Origin: CAIOSQ01 sp041178225
Lineage (GTDB): Bacteria; Pseudomonadota; Alphaproteobacteria; CACIAM-22H2
DNA length: 64,000 bases
Direction of reading: 5' to 3'
Assembly (NCBI GenBank): GCA_041178225.1
Contig: JBEGVV010000086.1
Location: 6,735-70,734, forward strand
Both the position numbers and the translations under genes were made by a program. The notes beneath the pieces are model-generated. The model did not search any database, was not told where the DNA came from, and saw nothing but the letters and a program-made list of their open reading frames with translations. This document shows, in pieces, positions 49,522 to 57,100 of the stretch; the first letter of the stretch is position 1, and the number at the start of each line of letters is the position of its first letter.

Positions 49522-50566
49522 GGCGCGCGTCCGCCTGGTGGCCTTCGTCCTGGGCGCGGTCCCGGCCGCGATGCTCGCGCTGTCGCCGGTCCGCGCGCAT
49601 GCGCAGGTCGCGGCGACGGCGTGCGGCGGGGATTTCGAGGCGGCGCTGGCGAGGCTGGTGGCGATGCCGCCCGCGGCGATGTCGCCCGTCGACGTCTACA
49701 ACGCCGCGTGGTTGCGCAGGATGCTCGGCGATCCGGCGCTGCTTCCCGCCGAGGCCCCCGCCCTTGATGGCGAGGTGACGGGGGCCTGCTCCGGGCGGCG
49801 CCTGGCAGCGCGGTTGGCCGAGCTGTGGCCGGGCTTCGCCGGAGGCAGCCTCGCGCCCGAACCGATCCGCGTCGTCGCCCTCGAGCGGGTGGTCGCGCAG
49901 GCCGCTCCAGCCCCGTCCCCGCCACCCGCGCCACCTGCGCCGCCTCCGCCACCCGCGCCATCTCCGCCTCCCGCGCCAACACCGCCGCCTGCGCCAGGCG
50001 CGCCACCGACGCTGCCCTCCATCGCCCCTCCGCCCGCCGCCGCGCCTCCCGCGGCCATCGCAGTGCCCAATCCTCCGCCGGCACCACTGGTCCCCGCGCC
50101 CCGGGCGGCCGCGATGCGCCCGCCATCGGCTCTCCCCGCCGCGATCATCCCGCCTCCGGGTCCTCCTCCGCCGCCTTCGTCCTCCCCGCCGCCGCGCCCC
50201 TCCAGCGCTCCGCCGGCACCGCCCGTGGTCCCCGCGCAGGCGCGATCCGAGACGCAGCCCGCCACGCCCTCGCGCGACGCGCCGCCGCGCGACGCCGCGC
50301 CGCGCGCGGTGGAACGTGGCCGCAAGCCGGCGCCCGTCGTGCTGCTCGGGGCGCACCAGAGCCGCGAGAGGGCGGAGGCCGCACTGGGCAGGCTCCGCGA
50401 GGCGCTCGGACCCGAGCTCGGCGCCCGCCTGTTGATCGATGGCAAGGCCCCGCGGCTGCGGATCCTGCTCTCGGACACGGAGCCGCAGGCGCGCTGCGAG
50501 GAACTCAAGGCGCGCGGCGTCGCATGTTCATTCCTCTATCCCGCGGCCGACGGATCGTTGCGATGA
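49511..50566 (+). CDS. Exported protein with long Pro-rich region and SPOR-like C-terminus
   Basis: A 351-residue protein starting with a GTG that overlaps the previous stop region. The signal is VRLVAFVLGAVPAAMLALSP..., cut after AHAQ. A compact N-terminal domain (~25-125) contains AMSPVDVYNAAWLRRMLGDP. Then come ~130 residues that are mostly Pro, Ala and Ser (bases ~49910-50330). The C-terminal ~75 residues (VVLLGAHQSRERAEAALGRL ... EELKARGVACSFLYP) have the shape of an SPOR peptidoglycan-binding domain. It probably spans or anchors in the periplasm. Confidence 0.66.
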   Translation: MRTEARVRLVAFVLGAVPAAMLALSPVRAHAQVAATACGGDFEAALARLVAMPPAAMSPVDVYNAAWLRRMLGDPALLPAEAPALDGEVTGACSGRRLAARLAELWPGFAGGSLAPEPIRVVALERVVAQAAPAPSPPPAPPAPPPPPAPSPPPAPTPPPAPGAPPTLPSIAPPPAAAPPAAIAVPNPPPAPLVPAPRAAAMRPPSALPAAIIPPPGPPPPPSSSPPPRPSSAPPAPPVVPAQARSETQPATPSRDAPPRDAAPRAVERGRKPAPVVLLGAHQSRERAEAALGRLREALGPELGARLLIDGKAPRLRILLSDTEPQARCEELKARGVACSFLYPAADGSLR

Positions 50567-50715
50567 GCCGCGGCAAGGACCAGGTGCGCGGCATCGAGGT
50601 GCCTGGCCGCCGGCCGACGCTGGCCTACCCGCTCCTGATCGTTCGGCGGATGGGGATCCCGATCCTGCTGGCCTGCATGGCGCTCGACCTGCTCGTCCTG
50701 CTGCTGCTCGGCTGA
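50563..50715 (+). CDS. Very small membrane protein, 50 residues
   Basis: The ATG overlaps the stop of the SPOR-like gene (ATGA). It has a basic N-terminus and one or two hydrophobic stretches (PTLAYPLLIVRRMGI and LLACMALDLLVLLLLG). Coupling to the upstream gene and G/C-ended codons make it likely real. It is too small for a family assignment. Confidence 0.6.
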   Translation: MSRGKDQVRGIEVPGRRPTLAYPLLIVRRMGIPILLACMALDLLVLLLLG

Positions 50716-50725
50716 GGCGGGGCCT

Positions 50726-51226
50726 TCACGGCAGTCGCGGCAGGACGACCCAGTAGAGGGCGCAGAGCCAGATCAGGGCCAGCGCCAGTCGCAATGCCGG
50801 CCGCGCGGCGCGCGGATCGCCCCCGAGCAGGGCCAGCGGACCCATGCAGAAGCGCCAGACCAGCGTGTCGAGCGACCTCGCCTCCGCGTAGATGGCGCTC
50901 TCCGCGCCATACACGCGGAACAGCGCGATGCGGAGCTTTCCCTGCACGGCGGGATCCGCGGTGGAAATGCCCTCGGAAAGAAGCGTGTCGCCCCCGAGCC
51001 GCGGGAACATCGCCTCGCTGAACCGCGCGTCGGCGAGTCCATGTCGCCGCAGCAACGCGCGTATGTCCTCGACCAGGACGGGATCGGCGGACGGGGACCA
51101 GATCGACTGGCGCAGCCGTGCCTCCGCGCGCATGAGCACGTGGCGCGCGGCGAGGAATCGCCTGCGGGCGCGGACCAGCGCCGAGGCGTGGGCGATGATG
51201 GTCGCGAGGATCCAGAGCACGCTCAT
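50726..51226 (-). CDS. Hypothetical membrane protein
   Basis: A 166-residue protein with a hydrophobic N-terminal helix (SVLWILATIIAHASALV) and a C-terminal helix (ALRLALALIWLCALYWVVL). Between them is a helical cytoplasmic domain with RRFLAARHVLMRAEARLRQS and AIYAEARSLDTLVWRF. I chose 51226 because that ATG overlaps the stop of the upstream partner. It pairs with the 51223-51789 product. No family is recognised. Confidence 0.62.
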   Translation of the reverse strand: MSVLWILATIIAHASALVRARRRFLAARHVLMRAEARLRQSIWSPSADPVLVEDIRALLRRHGLADARFSEAMFPRLGGDTLLSEGISTADPAVQGKLRIALFRVYGAESAIYAEARSLDTLVWRFCMGPLALLGGDPRAARPALRLALALIWLCALYWVVLPRLP

Positions 51227-51789
51227 GGGGCGATCGTCCCCGCGGCCATGAGCCACGCGATCGCCACGAGCAGGAGCCAGCAGAACGCGTCGAATGCGTA
51301 TTCCACCGCCGGCGGCGGATCGACGCCCAGGAAGCGGATGATCGAGGACGGCGCGTTCAGGGGGTTGAGCGGGGAGCGATAGGCGCGAAGGTCCGCGGCG
51401 ATCGCGCGGGTGCAGGCTGCCTCGAGGTCGAGCAGCCAGAGCTCGATCTCGACGGCGACGCGCGGGTTGCGCAGGAAGAAGTTGTCGACGAGGTCCAGCC
51501 GCCCGGTCCTGCCCTTGAGGCGGACGGTCAGGCGGCGGCGTCCCTCGCGCATGATCTCGTTCGCCCCGCGGTCGATCCGGTGCAGCTGGGCCGCGATCTC
51601 CGCGATCGCCCGGATGTCGCCCCCCTCGGCCTGCCAGGCCCGCGAGGCGGCGCGCAGCGCCCTGATGCTGCGTCGCAGCGCCCGGCGGTCGCGTATCGCC
51701 GAGAAGCGCGCCCAGACGAGCAGCGCGAGCGCGAGGAGGAGGAATATGTCGTCGGTCGCCGCGAGTGCCTGCATGTCGCCCCGGTGCAT
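51223..51789 (-). CDS. Hypothetical membrane protein, partner of the preceding gene
   Basis: A 188-residue protein with the same layout as its partner: an N-terminal helix (DDIFLLLALALLVWARF), a helical charged middle (RALRRSIRALRAASRAWQAE) and a C-terminal helix (AFDAFCWLLLVAIAWLMAA). An ATG at 51774 could also be the start. The two could form a MotA-like or signalling hetero-complex by shape alone; there is no sequence support. It is divergent from the degenerate EAL gene. Confidence 0.62.
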   Translation of the reverse strand: MHRGDMQALAATDDIFLLLALALLVWARFSAIRDRRALRRSIRALRAASRAWQAEGGDIRAIAEIAAQLHRIDRGANEIMREGRRRLTVRLKGRTGRLDLVDNFFLRNPRVAVEIELWLLDLEAACTRAIAADLRAYRSPLNPLNAPSSIIRFLGVDPPPAVEYAFDAFCWLLLVAIAWLMAAGTIAP

Positions 51790-51821
51790 CGTCTCCCCGG
51801 CGCTTTCACCACGGACCGTTC

Positions 51822-51830
51822 ATTCGGACC
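51822..51830 (-). promoter_or_regulatory. ATTCGGACC (GGTCCGAAT on minus strand) motif
   Basis: A copy of the recurrent flagellar motif, in the 101-base divergent region before the degenerate EAL gene. A second GGACC half-site lies 13 bases away (51813-51817). Confidence 0.38.
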
Positions 51831-51890
51831 GATCCGGATCAGATGCCGGACCGGTGCATATCCCGCCCGCCTAGGATCCGCGCCGAGGCG

Positions 51891-53186
51891 ATGGGTTCAA
51901 TGTGGAATTTCCTTTCCGGGCTCTTTGGCGGGCGCAAGCGCGGCGCGGCGTCGCCGCGCGCGGCGGCGGACGAGCCGTCGCCCGAACTCGTGCGCCTGGA
52001 CGAGCTGGAGAAGCTCGAGGCCGCCACGCGCCACCTGATCGAGCTCGATCGGGGACGGTATGAAGGGCGGCTCTTCGTCATGAGCCTCGACACCATCAGG
52101 CAACGCTACGGCAACACCTGGCGCTACATCGCCGAGAAGGCGCAGCGCACCGCCAGGACGCACATCACCCAGGCGCTCGGCCCGGGCGACGAGTGCACGC
52201 CGGTCGGGGACGTCGACTTCCTCGTTGCCATGCTTTCCGGCTCGAAGCGCGAGGCGCCGGCGCGGGCGCTGCGCATCGACCAGGGCGTCAGCTACGCCGT
52301 CACGGGCGAGGACCTCGGCATCCTCGGTGTATCCGCCAAGCAGGTGCAGGTCGCGGAGGACGGGGCGATCTCCTATCGCCCGCTGTCGCACGCGGACCTC
52401 GAGCGGGCCGAGGCCCAGCAGTCTCCGACCATCGACCTGGAGGCCGAACTCCTCGACGACGAGGAGGAGGACGACTCCTTCCCCACGATCGACGCGGTCC
52501 TCGAGGCGCTGGTGTTCCGCGTCGAGCCCATCGTGCGGCTAGCCGACGGCGTGGTCGCCTTCGAGCGCCTCGCCGCCTTCTCCCCGCCCCTCGGGTCGGA
52601 CTCCGACGAGTGGACGATCATCGAGAACTTCCCCGATCCGAAGGTCAGGGCGAAGATCGACCTGAAGTGCCTGAAGGCCTGCCGGGCGCAGCTCAGGCGC
52701 GTCGCCGCGCAGCGGTCGGGGCGCCGGGTGGTGGCGCCGGTGTTCTTCGAGACCCTGGCCAACAACTACACGCGCGGCCTCTTCCTCAAGATGGCGCAGA
52801 AGGTCCCCCAGCCGGCACGCAAGTCGCTGGTGTTCCATGTCGGCGGCGTCCCCGCGGGCGTTGCCCAGTCGCGGCTCGCCGAACTCGGCTCGGTCGTGAA
52901 GCCCTTCTCGAGCGGCGCCTTCATCGGCCTGCCAGCCGACTTCTCGGGATTGGAGGCGCTGCGCGACCTCGTGCTCGTCGGCATAACGGCCGACGTCCCG
53001 GCTTTCGGGGACGCCAGCGAGCTGCTCTCGGCCGCCCACGGCGCGGGCCTGCCGACATGGGTCTCCGGACTGCGCACGGACGAGGACAGGCAGCGCGCCT
53101 TGCTGCTCGGGGCTGCCTATGGGTCGGGCCCGCTCTACCCGGCGGAAGTCCCGGCCGCGACCGAAGACGCCGACGCGGAGGCCTGA
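51891..53186 (+). CDS. Degenerate EAL-domain protein (probably no phosphodiesterase activity)
   Basis: A 431-residue protein without signal peptide. The first ~200 residues are unrecognised, with an acidic stretch (EAELLDDEEEDDS). From ~205 on the EAL fold can be traced: LVFRVEPIVRLADGVVAFER where the EAL tripeptide is ERL, DLKCLKACRAQLRRVAAQRS, FHVGGVPAGVAQSRLAELGS, and TWVSGLRTDEDRQRALLLGA, which corresponds to the usual VAEGVET region. The metal-binding Asp-Asp and catalytic Lys/Glu positions are not kept. Such dead EAL proteins often act as protein-binding regulators of motility (YdiV is an example). It sits 9 bases before motA. Confidence 0.66.
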   Translation: MGSMWNFLSGLFGGRKRGAASPRAAADEPSPELVRLDELEKLEAATRHLIELDRGRYEGRLFVMSLDTIRQRYGNTWRYIAEKAQRTARTHITQALGPGDECTPVGDVDFLVAMLSGSKREAPARALRIDQGVSYAVTGEDLGILGVSAKQVQVAEDGAISYRPLSHADLERAEAQQSPTIDLEAELLDDEEEDDSFPTIDAVLEALVFRVEPIVRLADGVVAFERLAAFSPPLGSDSDEWTIIENFPDPKVRAKIDLKCLKACRAQLRRVAAQRSGRRVVAPVFFETLANNYTRGLFLKMAQKVPQPARKSLVFHVGGVPAGVAQSRLAELGSVVKPFSSGAFIGLPADFSGLEALRDLVLVGITADVPAFGDASELLSAAHGAGLPTWVSGLRTDEDRQRALLLGAAYGSGPLYPAEVPAATEDADAEA

Positions 53187-53195
53187 GGCAGCGCC

Positions 53196-54044
53196 ATGTT
53201 CGTGGTCATCGGCATCGTCATCGTGCTCGTCTGCTGCCTGGGCAGCTACGTCGCCATGGGCGGGAAGCTCTCGGTCCTCAACCAGCCGCTCGAGTTCGTC
53301 ATCATCCTGGGGTCCGGGATCGGGGCCTTCGTGGCGGGCAACCCGATGAGCATCATCAAGGGTTCCATCGGCGCGATGATCGCCGGCCTCAAGGGGCCGA
53401 AGATCAAGAAGGCGCACTACGTCGAGCTGCTGTCGATGATGTTCGACCTCTTCAAGCTGGCCAAGCAGAAGGGGATGATGGCGCTCGAGCCGCATGTCGA
53501 GAAGCCGGAGTCGAGCGACATCTTCTCGAAGTACCCGCTCATCATGTCGGACCACCACATCGAGGAATTCATCCGCGACTACCTGCGCATGCTGACGCTC
53601 GGCACCGAGAAGGCGCACGAGCTGGAGGCCGTCATCGACGCGGAACTCGAGTCGCACCACAAGGCCGACCACCTCTACTGCTCCGCCCTGCAGACCTTCG
53701 CGGACGCGCTGCCTGCGCTCGGCATCGTCGCCGCCGTCATGGGCGTCATCAAGACGATGGGCGCGATGGACCAGCCCCCGGCGGTGCTCGGCGGGCTGAT
53801 CGGCGCGGCCCTGGTCGGCACCTTCGCCGGCGTGCTCCTGGCCTATGGCATCTTCGGTCCCATCGCCGCGGCGGCGAAGAACTCCCTCGAGGCCGACTCG
53901 CAGGTCTACAACGTCATCAAGGCCGGCATCCTCGCCTACATGCAGGGCTATGCGCCGGCGGTCGCCATCGAGATGGCGCGCAAGACGGTCGAGGCGGGCG
54001 AGCGGCCATCCTTCTACGACCTGGAGGCGGCGCTTGGAAAATAA
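53196..54044 (+). CDS. motA: Flagellar motor stator protein MotA
   Basis: A 282-residue protein with four helices, starting MFVVIGIVIVLVCCLGSYVA. The cytoplasmic loop has FIRDYLRMLTLGTEKAHELE, and the proton-path segment LPALGIVAAVMGVIKTMG keeps the conserved Pro. It partners MotB (46936). It follows the degenerate EAL gene and precedes fliL. Confidence 0.95.
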   Translation: MFVVIGIVIVLVCCLGSYVAMGGKLSVLNQPLEFVIILGSGIGAFVAGNPMSIIKGSIGAMIAGLKGPKIKKAHYVELLSMMFDLFKLAKQKGMMALEPHVEKPESSDIFSKYPLIMSDHHIEEFIRDYLRMLTLGTEKAHELEAVIDAELESHHKADHLYCSALQTFADALPALGIVAAVMGVIKTMGAMDQPPAVLGGLIGAALVGTFAGVLLAYGIFGPIAAAAKNSLEADSQVYNVIKAGILAYMQGYAPAVAIEMARKTVEAGERPSFYDLEAALGK

Positions 54045-54077
54045 CCGTCGCCGCGCCTCGATGGGGGACCTGGCCTG

Positions 54078-54671
54078 ATGTCGGCGCCAGCCAAGCAGCA
54101 GGACGCGGCCGCCGAGTCCGCAGAGGGCGAGCCGAAGAAGGGCTCGAAGCTCAAGCTCATCCTCGTCGTGCTCGTCGCGCTGCTCTTCGTGGCAGGCGGT
54201 GGCGTCGCCGCCGGCGTTTTCCTCCTGGGCATGAAGCTGCCCTTCATGAAGGCGCAGCAGGCCGAGGAGGGCGGCGAGGAAGGCGCGAAGGTCGACCCGA
54301 GGGAGGCGGAGCGGCGCGAGCAGGAAAAGCGCGACGCCGAGAAGGCCAAGCAGAAGGCGGCGGCGACCCGGAGCCTGTTCGTGCAGATCCCGCCGATCGT
54401 CGTCAACCTCGCCGACCGGGAGGCGAGGCGCTACGCGCGCGTCGTCCTGACCGTCGAGGTGGTGCTCCCGGAATCCGAGGTCGCGGTGAAGGAGAACATG
54501 CCGAAGGTCATCGACGCCTTCCAGATCTACGTCCGCTCGCTGACGGCCGAAAGCTTCGGGTCGATGGCCAGCATCCTGCAGGTCCGCCGCGAACTGCTCG
54601 CCAGGCTGAACCGCATCGATCCGCGCATCGACGCGCGGGCGGTGCTGTTCCAGGACCTGGTCGTCCAGTAG
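54078..54671 (+). CDS. fliL: Flagellar basal-body-associated protein FliL
   Basis: A 197-residue protein with one helix (~32-55: LILVVLVALLFVAGGGVAAG), an acidic/basic linker, and the stomatin-like periplasmic domain with PPIVVNLADREARRYARVVL and ESEVAVKENMPKVIDAFQIY. It follows motA. It strengthens the stator-rotor contact. Confidence 0.92.
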   Translation: MSAPAKQQDAAAESAEGEPKKGSKLKLILVVLVALLFVAGGGVAAGVFLLGMKLPFMKAQQAEEGGEEGAKVDPREAERREQEKRDAEKAKQKAAATRSLFVQIPPIVVNLADREARRYARVVLTVEVVLPESEVAVKENMPKVIDAFQIYVRSLTAESFGSMASILQVRRELLARLNRIDPRIDARAVLFQDLVVQ

Positions 54672-54680
54672 GGGGCGAAG

Positions 54681-55697
54681 GTGAGCGATCTCGCGCCCGT
54701 CGAGCAGCAACCCGCCAGCGTGCAGTCGGCGCGCCCCGTCGTCCTGGTGGTCGACGACGACGTCGACACGGTGGAGGAGCTTTCCGACCTCGTCCGCTCC
54801 ATGGGCTACCCCGTGCGCAAGGCCAGGGATCCCGGCCTCGCCCTGAACATGGTCGCCGAGTCACCGGACATCGGCGTCGTCCTCCTCGACCTGCGCATGC
54901 CGCGGCTCGACGGCCTCTCCCTCGCTACGCGCCTCGCGCGCGGCGGTACCGACGCGGCGCCGCAGTTCATCTTCATGTCGGGGCGCGCGACGATCGACGA
55001 CACGATCGCCGCCGTTCGGCTCGACGCCGTCGATTTCCTGGTCAAGCCGGTCGCCCAGAAGGCGCTCGCCCGCGCCCTCGCGCGTGCCAACGACCTCATC
55101 GCGGGCAAGCGCCGCGACCTCCTGCGCAACGTCGAGATCATGAGGTCCGTGGAGGCGGTGGCGAGCCATGCGATCAAGCTCGCGAACGAACTGTCGAGCA
55201 TCGCGCCGCCCGCCGCGCGGCAGGAGTCGTCCGGCCCGGTCTTCACGCCGCGCGCGGCGCGCGCGCGCGGGCCAGCCAGCCAGCCGGGCGACCCGCAACC
55301 CGACGGTGGCGCCAGCGCGGCGCAACCGCCGATGGACGGCGCGGACACGCGCGCGCGCAACGAGTTCCTGCGCAACCGGATAACGGCCCTGATCGCGGCG
55401 CGCCGCGCGCGCGCCAACTACTTCGACGCGTCGCTGTTCTCGGATCCCTGCTGGGACATGCTGCTCGACCTGATGAACGAACGGCTCGCGGGCAAGGAAG
55501 TCGCCGTGTCCAGCCTCTGCATCGCGGCGGGCGTGCCGCAGACGACGGGCCTGCGGCGCATCGACGACCTGATCCGCGCGGGCCTCCTCGTCCGTCGCGA
55601 GGACCCGCGGGATCGTCGCAGGGTGTTCGTCGACCTCGCCGACACCGCCGTCGAGCGGTTGAACCGCTACATGGACGAGATGAACACCCTGGGTTGA
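54681..55697 (+). CDS. Response regulator with C-terminal MarR-like winged helix (paralogue 1)
   Basis: A 338-residue protein starting with GTG. A REC domain (~20-140) has the acidic pocket VVDDD, the phospho-acceptor Asp in VLLDLRMPRLDG (about residue 70) and the late Lys in VDFLVKPV. A Pro/Ala-rich linker (~185-235) leads to a winged helix: SSLCIAAGVPQTTGLRRIDD, LIRAGLLVRREDPRDRRRVF and FVDLADTAVERLNRYM, as in MarR proteins. REC plus MarR-type wHTH is not one of the common output types. It lies between fliL and a close paralogue; a flagellar regulatory role is inferred. Confidence 0.85.
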   Translation: MSDLAPVEQQPASVQSARPVVLVVDDDVDTVEELSDLVRSMGYPVRKARDPGLALNMVAESPDIGVVLLDLRMPRLDGLSLATRLARGGTDAAPQFIFMSGRATIDDTIAAVRLDAVDFLVKPVAQKALARALARANDLIAGKRRDLLRNVEIMRSVEAVASHAIKLANELSSIAPPAARQESSGPVFTPRAARARGPASQPGDPQPDGGASAAQPPMDGADTRARNEFLRNRITALIAARRARANYFDASLFSDPCWDMLLDLMNERLAGKEVAVSSLCIAAGVPQTTGLRRIDDLIRAGLLVRREDPRDRRRVFVDLADTAVERLNRYMDEMNTLG

Positions 55698-55733
55698 GGC
55701 GCGGCGGCGGGGCGGAATTTCGCCAATGGACCG

Positions 55734-55742
55734 TTTCGGACC
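55734..55742 (-). promoter_or_regulatory. TTTCGGACC (GGTCCGAAA on minus strand) motif upstream of paralogue 2
   Basis: A copy of the recurrent motif; on the minus strand the longer stretch reads ATGGTCCGAAACGGTCCAT, so two GGTCC half-sites flank AAAC. It lies ~100 bases before the second REC-wHTH gene, ~30 bases upstream of a possible sigma-54 site, which suggests autoregulation. Confidence 0.42.
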
Positions 55743-55770
55743 ATAATTCCGCGCCAATCTGGGCCTAGCA

Positions 55771-55786
55771 TGGCCATTCTGTCGCA
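55771..55786 (+). promoter_or_regulatory. Possible sigma-54 promoter before REC-wHTH paralogue 2
   Basis: TGGCCATTCTGTCGCA keeps GG (55772-55773) and GC (55784-55785) ten bases apart, with partial match elsewhere (TCGCA for TTGCA). If real, translation begins at 55836 and not at the upstream ATG 55770, which would fall inside the promoter. Confidence 0.35.
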
Positions 55787-55835
55787 GCGGTCGCCGATCC
55801 GGGGACCGCCGCGCGCATCGGCTCATGGCCCCTGG

Positions 55836-56711
55836 ATGTCTCGGATGGAACCCACTCCCGCTCGCCGGCAGATTGGCGTCCTCGTCGCGGAGGACGATCC
55901 CGACCTGCGGCAGGAAATCGTCGATGGCCTGCGCGACGCCGGGTTCCGCTGCCTCGCGGCCCCGGACGGCGCGGCGGCGCTCGAGGCATTGCGGCTGTGC
56001 AAGCAGCGCCTCGACGTCGTGCTCGCCGACATCTACATGCCACGCCTCGGCGGCATCGGCCTGGTGGGCGCGATGGCGCGCGCCGACGACGTCGACCCCT
56101 GGGTCCGGACCATCCTGATGTCGGGGAAGGGCTCTCCCGAGATCATGCGCGAGAGCCTGCGGACCAACGCGATCGAGGTCCTTTCCAAGCCGGTCGACAT
56201 GCCCGCGCTCGTCGCCGCCGTGGAGCGGGCGGGCGCGATCGCGGCGGCGGCGCGCGCCAGGTTCAGGCCCGCGCAGGAGGCCGATGGCGGCCTCGCACCT
56301 GCCGCGGCCAGCGGCCAGGCCTCGCTCGGCTCCGACTTCCCCGTCCTGCTGGCCGAGCGCATCCGCCGCTTCATGGCCCTCGAGAGGGAGCGCTCCGAGG
56401 TCTTCGGGCGCGACCTGGTCGGCGCCCCCGCCTGGGACATGCTGCTCGAGCTCCTCGACGCGAAGCTGCGCGGGCAGAGCGTGTCCGTCTCCAGCCTGTG
56501 CGTCGCCGTCGACACGCCGGCCACCACTGCCCTGCGCAGGATCGACGACCTGGTCGGCAGCGGGCTCGCGCGCCGGCGGCCGGATCCCGCGGACCGGCGG
56601 CGTGTCTTCGTCGAGCTCACCGACGAGGCGGTGGAGCGACTCGACCGCTTCCTGTCGAGGCGCAGCATCGCCGACGAGCGGCGCGGCGACCTCGCCATTC
56701 GGCGCGCATGA
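55836..56711 (+). CDS. Response regulator with C-terminal MarR-like winged helix (paralogue 2)
   Basis: A 291-residue paralogue of the 54681 product. The REC domain (~10-125) has VAEDD, phospho-acceptor Asp in VVLADIYMPRLGG (~residue 65) and Lys in IEVLSKPVD. The wHTH near the end (SSLCVAVDTPATTALRRIDD, SGLARRRPDPADRRRVFVEL) is clearly homologous to paralogue 1. I start at ATG 55836 because a possible sigma-54 promoter overlaps the upstream ATG at 55770. It is coupled to the next REC gene by ATGA. Confidence 0.83.
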   Translation: MSRMEPTPARRQIGVLVAEDDPDLRQEIVDGLRDAGFRCLAAPDGAAALEALRLCKQRLDVVLADIYMPRLGGIGLVGAMARADDVDPWVRTILMSGKGSPEIMRESLRTNAIEVLSKPVDMPALVAAVERAGAIAAAARARFRPAQEADGGLAPAAASGQASLGSDFPVLLAERIRRFMALERERSEVFGRDLVGAPAWDMLLELLDAKLRGQSVSVSSLCVAVDTPATTALRRIDDLVGSGLARRRPDPADRRRVFVELTDEAVERLDRFLSRRSIADERRGDLAIRRA

Positions 56712-57100
56712 TCGGCGGGCCGCACGCACCGGTCGCGATGCCGGCGCGGCGCGTCCTCGTCGTCGACGACGACCCCGAGCAGCTGGACGAGCTCATGGAG
56801 ATGTTCAGGGACGCAGGCATCTCCGCCGCCTCGGCGTGCGGCGCGACCGAGGCGATGGCGATGCTGTCGACCATGCGCCCGCAGCTCATGCTGGTGGACA
56901 TCAAGATGCCGGGGATCGACGGCCTCAAGCTGGCGGACTTCGCCCGTGCGATCGACCGGCGCATCATGATCGTCCTCATGTCCGGCGACTGGCATGCGGC
57001 CGAGAACTCGAGGGGCCGCGACGACGGGATCCTGGCGGTCGTCACCAAGCCGCTCGACCCGGCCTGGCTGGTGGAGACCGCGCGGGCATTGACGCACTAG
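56708..57100 (+). CDS. Single-domain response regulator (CheY-like)
   Basis: A 130-residue REC-only protein: acidic pocket VLVVDDDPEQ, phospho-acceptor Asp in LMLVDIKMPGIDG (~residue 65), Ser in LMSGDW and Lys in AVVTKPLD. It starts by ATGA overlap with the REC-wHTH gene, so all are made together. Its stop shares a CTAG palindrome (57097-57100) with the convergent flhB stop. It could feed phosphate to, or take it from, the wHTH regulators, or bind FliM. Confidence 0.85.
   Translation: MIGGPHAPVAMPARRVLVVDDDPEQLDELMEMFRDAGISAASACGATEAMAMLSTMRPQLMLVDIKMPGIDGLKLADFARAIDRRIMIVLMSGDWHAAENSRGRDDGILAVVTKPLDPAWLVETARALTH

Noticed and set aside
49910..50330. Pro/Ala-rich repeat that could be taken for a tandem or CRISPR-like repeat
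   Set aside because: The units are irregular Pro codon runs inside an open frame, with no regular spacer structure.
52539..54710. 723-residue minus-strand frame across motA and fliL
   Set aside because: No motifs, and it lies opposite well-defined motor genes.
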